DNA of 64,000 nt, taken from Flaccisagitta enflata. Lineage: Eukaryota; Chaetognatha; Sagittoidea; Aphragmophora. Position 1 is the stretch's first letter. The number at the start of each line of letters is the position of its first letter. Location of the stretch: assembly GCA_965153355.1 (NCBI GenBank), contig OZ231126.1:43834001-43898000 (forward strand), read 5' to 3'. The notes beneath the pieces are model-generated. The model saw only the letters and a list, made by a program, of their open reading frames with translations. It was not told where the DNA came from and made no database searches. Below are positions 58,789 through 64,000 of the stretch, piece by piece. The position numbers and the translations under genes are program-made.

Positions 58789-59356
58789 AGCTTCACAGTC
58801 TTTGCAACATGGAAATGATGCCCCAACGACCTTTTCCTCTTTTTTTTCGGCTTTTCGCTTAACTTCGCCTCTCGTCTATTTTTGGCCTTGACAGCCTTAG
58901 TCCGTCGTCCCCTCTCATTCAGGCCGAGAGTCCGATTTCCCAGCCGCCTACCAGCAGGAATTAATGATTAAGCATTGTTTACTTCGTTGATTTTTATCCG
59001 AAAAATATATTTCAGTGGAGTCTCAGTTTGAGTATCAAAGCGCGCAGATGAGTGATACTGATAAAACAACTGTGACCGAAAACAGTGTGGAATCAGTTTA
59101 ATGTTGTTAAGTCTAGAGGCTAAAAATAAACAACGCTAAGAAGGGATAGAAACGAACGACAGACCAACTAATCCACAGACAGACAAAACGACAGACCGTT
59201 AAAATAGAGCATATTGAGACGTGTGCACATGACTTTGAATATGGAACCATTCCCATTTACCGATGTGAAAGATGAACAAGTTAATCGAAACAAGAAGTGG
59301 CAGACATTCTTTCCACCACATGAGATCATAAAAGGGAAGAATCAGTTTCCCTTACG
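58789..59356. other. No gene seen
   Basis: Unremarkable sequence; ACGACAGACC phrases near 59157-59196 are HLE-like fragments. Confidence 0.4.
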
Positions 59357-59543
59357 AACAAGGCCGGATACACGGCTACCCCAGTCGCGTGCGGGTGGGA
59401 AGAAGTTGTGCTGGAGAAGGTCACTAGGGCATTTGGGCAGGAGCAGTAAGCTCAAAAAGCTCAAAAAACGCTGAAAAAGTAAAAAGGCGGCTAACTGACC
59501 GACCGACCGACCGATCGACATAGCGGGGTGTAGAGTCGAGTAG
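59357..59543 (+). mobile_element. HLE repeat copy, A type, truncated in the terminal hairpin
   Basis: AACAAGGCCGGATACACGGC, signature GTCGCGTGC, CATTTGGGCAGGAGCAGT, AGCTCAAAAAACGCTGAAAA, (CCGA)n core, AGCGGGGTGTAGAGTCGAGT, after which the family sequence stops. Confidence 0.85.
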
Positions 59544-59811
59544 GAACAACAAAGAAAAAAAAGTGGGGGAAAAAAAGAAAGGTAAAAAAATGAGATTAGA
59601 AATGTCACAGAGAAGATGAGACAAGATTTGATCTCAACACTCGTCAATGTTCCGCCTTCTCTTCCCCTTTCTCTTATTCATTCACTTTTCTTTTCTTTTC
59701 TTCTCCTCTTTTTTTACAAGTCGCGTGCGCGGGCACGCGTCTCATAGTTGACCAACTTCGTTGTTAGAACGGTTGGTGCGCCCGTTCGCAATTCAAGAGC
59801 TCCTGCCCACC

Positions 59812-60424
59812 ACCATCCGTTCAAACTACCGCCAGGTGGTTTTCAGTATTACTCTGGATTTTCCGCTTGATTACGCTCAATACGGACCTCCTGAACAAGA
59901 ATCCAGGTTCAAAAAAATCTTTCTTGTGACGCCTTTTGAAAAAAATTCAAAATTGATTGTTTTTTCAATTATTTTGAAATCAGAATTTTTAGGGCTGTTA
60001 GAAGATCTTTTAAGATAGCATATCTACATTCCTGATAAAATTTCCTTTCATTTGATAGGTCGCAATATATACTTTTTTTAAAAAATTAAGATTCTTAATT
60101 TTCAAGTCACCGTTACAAAAAGTAACGGTGGCTAAAAAATTAAAAATTTGATCTCTTTTGAAAAATATATAGTGCGACCTATCAAACGAAAGGAAATTTC
60201 ATCAGGAATTCAAATATGCCATCTAAAAAAGTTTTCTAACTATCCTCTAAAATCTGGGTGCAATACAGGATGAAAAATTATCAATTTTTGATTTTTTTCA
60301 AAAGGCGCCACAAGAAAGATTTCTTTGAAGCTGGATCCTAGTTCAGGAAGTCCATCCTGAGTAAAAACAAGCGGAAAATTCAGAGTAATACTAAAAACCA
60401 CCTGGTGGTAGTTTGAACGGACGG
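59812..60424. mobile_element. Palindromic MITE, in a B2-type HLE 5-prime module
   Basis: Arms of about 250-300 bp, starting CCGTTCAAACTACCGCCAGG on the left and its inverse on the right, folding at GTTACAAAAAGTAAC (60113-60126). Left flank CTCCTGCCCAC and right flank CCATCCGCAACGATATTG are adjacent parts of a B2 HLE module, so the element split it. The target duplication is not clear (CCATCC on both sides). Confidence 0.75.
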
Positions 60425-60473
60425 TGCCATCCATCCGCAACGATATTGCAGTGTAACCCTGCGTTACTTGTAT
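60425..60473 (-). mobile_element. HLE 5-prime end, B2 subtype
   Basis: Minus-strand reading ACAAGTAACGCAGGGTTACA then CTGCAATATCGTTGCGGATG. Its core lies left of the palindromic element; a possible 3-prime end is AGTCGCGTGCGCGGGCACGC at 59718. Confidence 0.6.
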
Positions 60474-60783
60474 TCGTTTTTCCCATTCTCCTTCGTTATT
60501 TGTGTCAATTGCTTTATCCGTCGGTTAGTCTCTTTGTTATTTTGTTGGCCACATTCAGTTTTCTTGGGTCTAGTATCACTAACGCTGCACTGCTTCCGCC
60601 TAAATGCTTGGCCAGCCTTTTCATCACTCTCCCTGCCAACCATAGCGTCAGCTGTGTGATGTGTTATTGTGTATACGGCCTTGCTTATGAAGAAAAAAAG
60701 TTTTTTCTCGATGTAAAATCTAACCCCGTGATAAGTGTCTTGGTCTTTCTGTCTACGTTCATCTCCTTACGTTTTTGTCTCCT

Positions 60784-61007
60784 TTTTTAGTCGCGTGCTA
60801 CGCGACTCTACACCCCGCTTTGTCGGTCCGTAGGTCCGTCCGTCGGTCCGTCGGTCCGTCCGTCGGTCCGTCGGTCCGTCACACTTTACTTTTTTGGCGT
60901 TTATGGGGTTTTTGGCTATACCGCTCCTGCCCAAATGCTCCACTGACCTCAAATATGGCCCCTGCCCACCCGCACGCGACTGGGGTAGCCGTGTATCCGG
61001 CCTTGTT
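60784..61007 (-). mobile_element. HLE repeat copy, A type, complete reference
   Basis: Minus-strand reading: AACAAGGCCGGATACACGGC, TACCCCAGTCGCGTGCGGGT, GGGCAGGGGCCATATTTGAG, CATTTGGGCAGGAGCGG, AAACGCCAAAAAAGTAAAGT, (GGAC)/(CGAC) core, AAAGCGGGGTGTAGAG, hairpin GTCGCGTAGCACGCGAC and TAAAAA. All parts are intact, so this is the best reference for type A. Confidence 0.92.
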
Positions 61008-61032
61008 TTTTTTTGTCAGCAAAAGTGATTAT

Positions 61033-61377
61033 CAGCCCTGAAAATAGAGCGGGCCCGCGGGCCCGAGGCCCGCAAATTGGCAGTCGGGCCCACAAATTAG
61101 ACTAGCTGCCGGGTGACAGGCCACAGCAATTTAACTGTAATCATTTTTTATCTTACATTCTCCAGCCATCTAAATTTTTCTTTCTCCTGGAGATAAAAAG
61201 ACTCCTTGAGACACTTCTCAGCTGCTTAATAACAGAAAAAATTCAGCAATAGTGAAGCACATCCATTTTGAATTCACATATGATTGTTTACAAAAATAGA
61301 TTAATAAATGAAAAAATAAAGATAAAATGGTTTCATTCGGGATTTGGACACAGCCATTTCTATTTTGTGAGAGCAGA

Positions 61378-61435
<58 letters not shown>

Positions 61436-61704
61436 AACAAACACACATCCCGAGAGGGATGGAGGGACAAGTAAGAGACATAAGTTATCATTTTTCTTTG
61501 CATAATTCTTTCCATTTATTAGGAAATATTCATTAGGAAATAGTTTGTATAGATAAAGAAATTCACTGCAGTGTTGTAGCAGTGTGTCTACACAGGCTTA
61601 TGACAACAGAAAGATTTGAATAACTATATTTCAGTCGGGCCCGCAAAAATCAAGAGGAGCGGGCCCGACGGGCCCGCTGAGAAAAATTACTTTTTTCAGG
61701 GCTG
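61033..61704. mobile_element. hAT-like MITE with GGGCCCGC subterminal repeats
   Basis: Termini CAGCCCTGAAAA on both sides in inverted form, an 8-bp duplication GTGATTAT (61025-61032, 61705-61712) that fits the hAT nTnnnnAn pattern, and multiple GCGGGCCCG / GGGCCCGC palindromes within 80 bp of each end. A (CA)n run lies inside at 61379-61430. No transposase frame. Confidence 0.88.
61379..61430. repeat. (CA)n microsatellite
   Basis: About 26 CA units, inside the hAT-like element. Confidence 0.95.
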
Positions 61705-61795
61705 GTGATTATTATTCTAGGACGCCCCTGCGTCTGTTCTTGATAGGGCAGGTTGTTGAAGTGTTTTCTTTTTTTTTTCTTTTTTTTTTTCTTCT

Positions 61796-62630
61796 TTAGT
61801 CGCGTGCTAAAGTACGATGGCAGCAAAGACGACCTAGTCTGGAGGATGGATTTTAGGTATCTTAATTTCATTTGATTTTTTTTTTAAATTGAGATCTGTG
61901 CTAATTATAGGTTGCTCTATTGCTAGAATATGTTAGCTTTTCTCATTCTTCAACTTGTGACTTGACATCATCAGGATTTTATTCTTCAATGTTCTAACCT
62001 AGCCAGATCGGGCTGAAAATTTCATATAATTCTGAAATAAAAGCCAATCGGACTATTTTTACATGTTTTACAGTTTCTTTTCAAACAAAACAATTATTTA
62101 AACTAATATTTGGGCAAAGGTTAAAAGAGGTATAAAACCTGTAAAAATGGTATGATTGAACTGATTTTTTCTTGTAAATTATGTAAAATTTTTTGCCCAA
62201 TCTGATAAACTAGGTAAGAACATTGAAAAATGAAGTCCTGATGAGGTCAAGTCGCAAGTTGAAGAATGAGAGACACAAATATATTCAAGCAATAGAGCGA
62301 CCTTTAACTAGCACATTTCTCAAATTTTTTTGTAAATCAAATTAAATCAAAATATTGAAAATCTACACTATGCTATCTAGGCCTAGTTTGTCTTTGCTCC
62401 CATCGAACTGTTTGCCACTCTACACCCCGCTTTGTCAGTCCGTCGGTCCGTCCATCCGTCACACTTTATTTTTTTTTTCGTTTTTTTTTGTTTTTTGTTT
62501 TTTGTTTTTTTTTTTTTGTTTTTTTTTGCGGTCTTTAGCCTCACTGCTCCTACCCAAATGATGAAGTGACCTCAAACATGGCTCCTGCCCACCCGCAAGC
62601 GACTCGGGTAACCGTGTATCCGGCCTTGTT
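61796..62630 (-). mobile_element. HLE repeat copy, A type, split at its hairpin loop
   Basis: 3-prime hairpin arm TTTAGTCGCGTGC at 61796-61808, 5-prime remainder ACTCTACACCCCGCTTTGTC from 62418, a T-rich stretch, GGTCACTTCATCATTTGGGT in reverse, signature GTCGCTTGCGGGTGGGCAGG in reverse and ACAAGGCCGGATACACGG at the end. The 61810-62410 element sits exactly where intact copies have the loop GTGCTACGC. Confidence 0.8.
61810..62410. mobile_element. Tc1/mariner-like palindromic MITE, copy 2
   Basis: Same family as 27286-27881: AGTACGATGGCAGCAAAGAC with CCTAGTCTGGAGGATGGATT on the left and TTTGTCTTTGCTCCCATCGA on the right. TA is kept at 61808-61809 and degraded to TT on the right. Confidence 0.85.
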
Positions 62631-63266
62631 TTTACTGAAATCCACTCCATTCTTCTTTCAACGCCGGCTTTTGCATTCCTTTTTAGCTTTTACCGTTTTT
62701 GTTCATTTTCTGCTCTTTTTATAAATTGTCTCTTCATTATATGATTAATTTACTTGGCCAACACCAAAGAGAACAAGCCCAACAGGCCAACAGTGGCATA
62801 TATACATAACCCTTCCTTCCTTCCTTCCTTCCTTTCTTCCTTCTTTCCTCCCTCCCTCCCACCCGCCCTTCCTCCTTTCCTTTCTCCCTCCATTCTTTCC
62901 TTTCTTCCTCCCTTTCTGCCATTCGTTCCTCCCATCCTTCCTTACTCCCTGGCTTCCTCCCTCCCTTCCTTTTTTCCTGTCTTCCTTTCTTCCTCCCTAC
63001 CGACCAATCAACTCGACTAAAAATGACCAATTCAACCTTGGAAACAATTCTCAATTCTGTTCACAAACAAATTGCCGTCTACAAAGCTCTTCACTAGCCC
63101 TGACACACGTGTATGTCTTTACTTCATTTCATAATGTGCACAATCCTGTGATTTAATCTGAAAACAAATTGCATTTTCTGACGAATCAATTGTTTAACAG
63201 ATGCTGAATTTCTGTTAACGACTCCTTTTCATCTAAAACTGGATATTCCGTAGCCTCGAGTTATGA
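62631..63266. other. No gene seen; CCTT-type tract
   Basis: (CCTT)n at 62813-62835 with irregular C/T sequence to 63000. Confidence 0.6.
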
Positions 63267-63516
63267 AACAAGGCCGGATACACGGCTACCCCAGTCGCGT
63301 GCGGGTGGGCAGGGGCGGAAATGCGTGTTTTCACACTTTTCGATTCTTGTTCAGGGACGGACCAACGGACGGACGGACGGACGGACGGACGGACGGACGG
63401 ACGGACGGACGGACGGACGGACGGACGGACGGACGGACGGACGGACGGACGGACGGACGGACGGACGGACGGACGGACAAAGGCTCTTATAGAGTTGCGT
63501 GTCCGCAACTAAAAAC
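63267..63516 (+). mobile_element. HLE repeat copy with mismatched ends (A start, B end)
   Basis: AACAAGGCCGGATACACGGC and an A-type TACCCCAGTCGCGTGCGG start, then a B-type body (GGGCGGAAATGCGTGTTTTC), the longest pure (GGAC)n core of the window (63357-63478), AAAGGCTCTTATAGAG and the B-type hairpin GTTGCGTGTCCGCAAC with TAAAAA. Confidence 0.9.
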
Positions 63517-64000
63517 GAGCATTGAGCAGGTGTTCCAAAAACGTCAACGATGGAACCTGCAAAAAAAAAGCAATTTCCCATTTCCGCAAAGAAAAAGAAA
63601 AACAAAACAAAAAAACAATAAATAAAAACGTCAATAAAATATACTTTCTCTGTGTCCAAAATCGGAAAAGCGGGAAAATCCGAGTCTTTGCCATTCTCGA
63701 CTTCAATTGGCAGTTCGTGGTTTTCGACCATCGCCAAGTCTTCATCCCCACCGCTTGTGGCTTTTTCTTTCCTCACTTTATCTCCTTCTGTGTCTAGTGT
63801 TTATAGTAGTAAGAGGATGCCTGAAACTCTTATGTCACGTGATAGGAAAATTTTGACAAAATGGGCTTAATTAAGCAGTTGTAAAAGCATATGTTCAATG
63901 AAATATCAACCGGGTTCATCTTTAATATATATTAGGCCATGATTATTAAACAGAAACAGGGTCTAAAAAATCGTTTGTTGCAACGAACTCCTTCTTGAAG
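63517..64000. other. No supported gene
   Basis: AT-rich sequence. Short mixed frames occur around 63650-63870 on both strands without splice or promoter support. Confidence 0.4.

Overview
This looks like an intergenic or intron-rich piece of a eukaryotic nuclear genome, most likely an invertebrate animal. The species cannot be fixed from the sequence. The evidence is an AT-rich background, very long pure microsatellites (CT, GT, TTC, GTT, CTTT), many small DNA-transposon relics with target-site duplications, GT-AG splice-site pairs around short open stretches, and no bacterial gene organisation. No rRNA, tRNA or CRISPR array was recognised. Almost every long open frame in the window is a translation of simple repeat.

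The dominant component is one interspersed repeat family, called HLE here (Helentron-like, my inference), with about 35 complete or broken copies. A copy starts near AACAAGGCC, has a subterminal signature such as GTCGCGTGC or GTTGCGGAC followed by GGGTGGGCAGGGGC, carries a variable (GACG)n/(CGAC)n core, and ends with a hairpin and TAAAAA. The last arm of the hairpin is the reverse complement of the 5-prime signature, and both change together between copies. At least five matched signature classes are visible: A, B, an A/B mix, C and D, plus one old copy with its own pair.

The second layer is short inverted-repeat DNA transposons, several with clear target duplications. They are MULE-like (2492-3121, 10 bp), Tc1/mariner-like at TA (7547-8314, 27286-27881, 53790-54680, 61810-62410), pogo-like (31950-32120), and hAT-like with 8-bp duplications (14706-16165, 47411-47947, 61033-61704, and 25341-26316 with unusual ends). 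Several are nested, including hAT-like in 21-bp-minisatellite element in HLE at 47168-49553, and a TA element in the loop of an HLE terminal hairpin at 61796-62630.

Region by region: 0-6 kb has HLE copies, a probable end of a gene (two exons, 1882-2399) and a MULE-like element. 6.6-10.6 kb is a nest of inverted repeats around an unassigned 139-codon frame. 14.7-17 kb has a nested hAT pair. 17.3-23 kb is a 2.85-kb direct duplication with a TATA/E-box/GATA cluster and a 45-codon frame. 25-28 kb has two transposons. 29-31 kb has two candidate minus-strand exons. 33-46 kb is HLE copies and microsatellites with one candidate exon at 42799-42882. 47-49.6 kb is the nested composite. 50.5-51.7 kb holds a few protein-like stretches. 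The remainder is repeats, palindromes and AT-rich sequence.

No complete gene can be drawn. The exon calls rest on splice-site and frame logic only, without any homology search.
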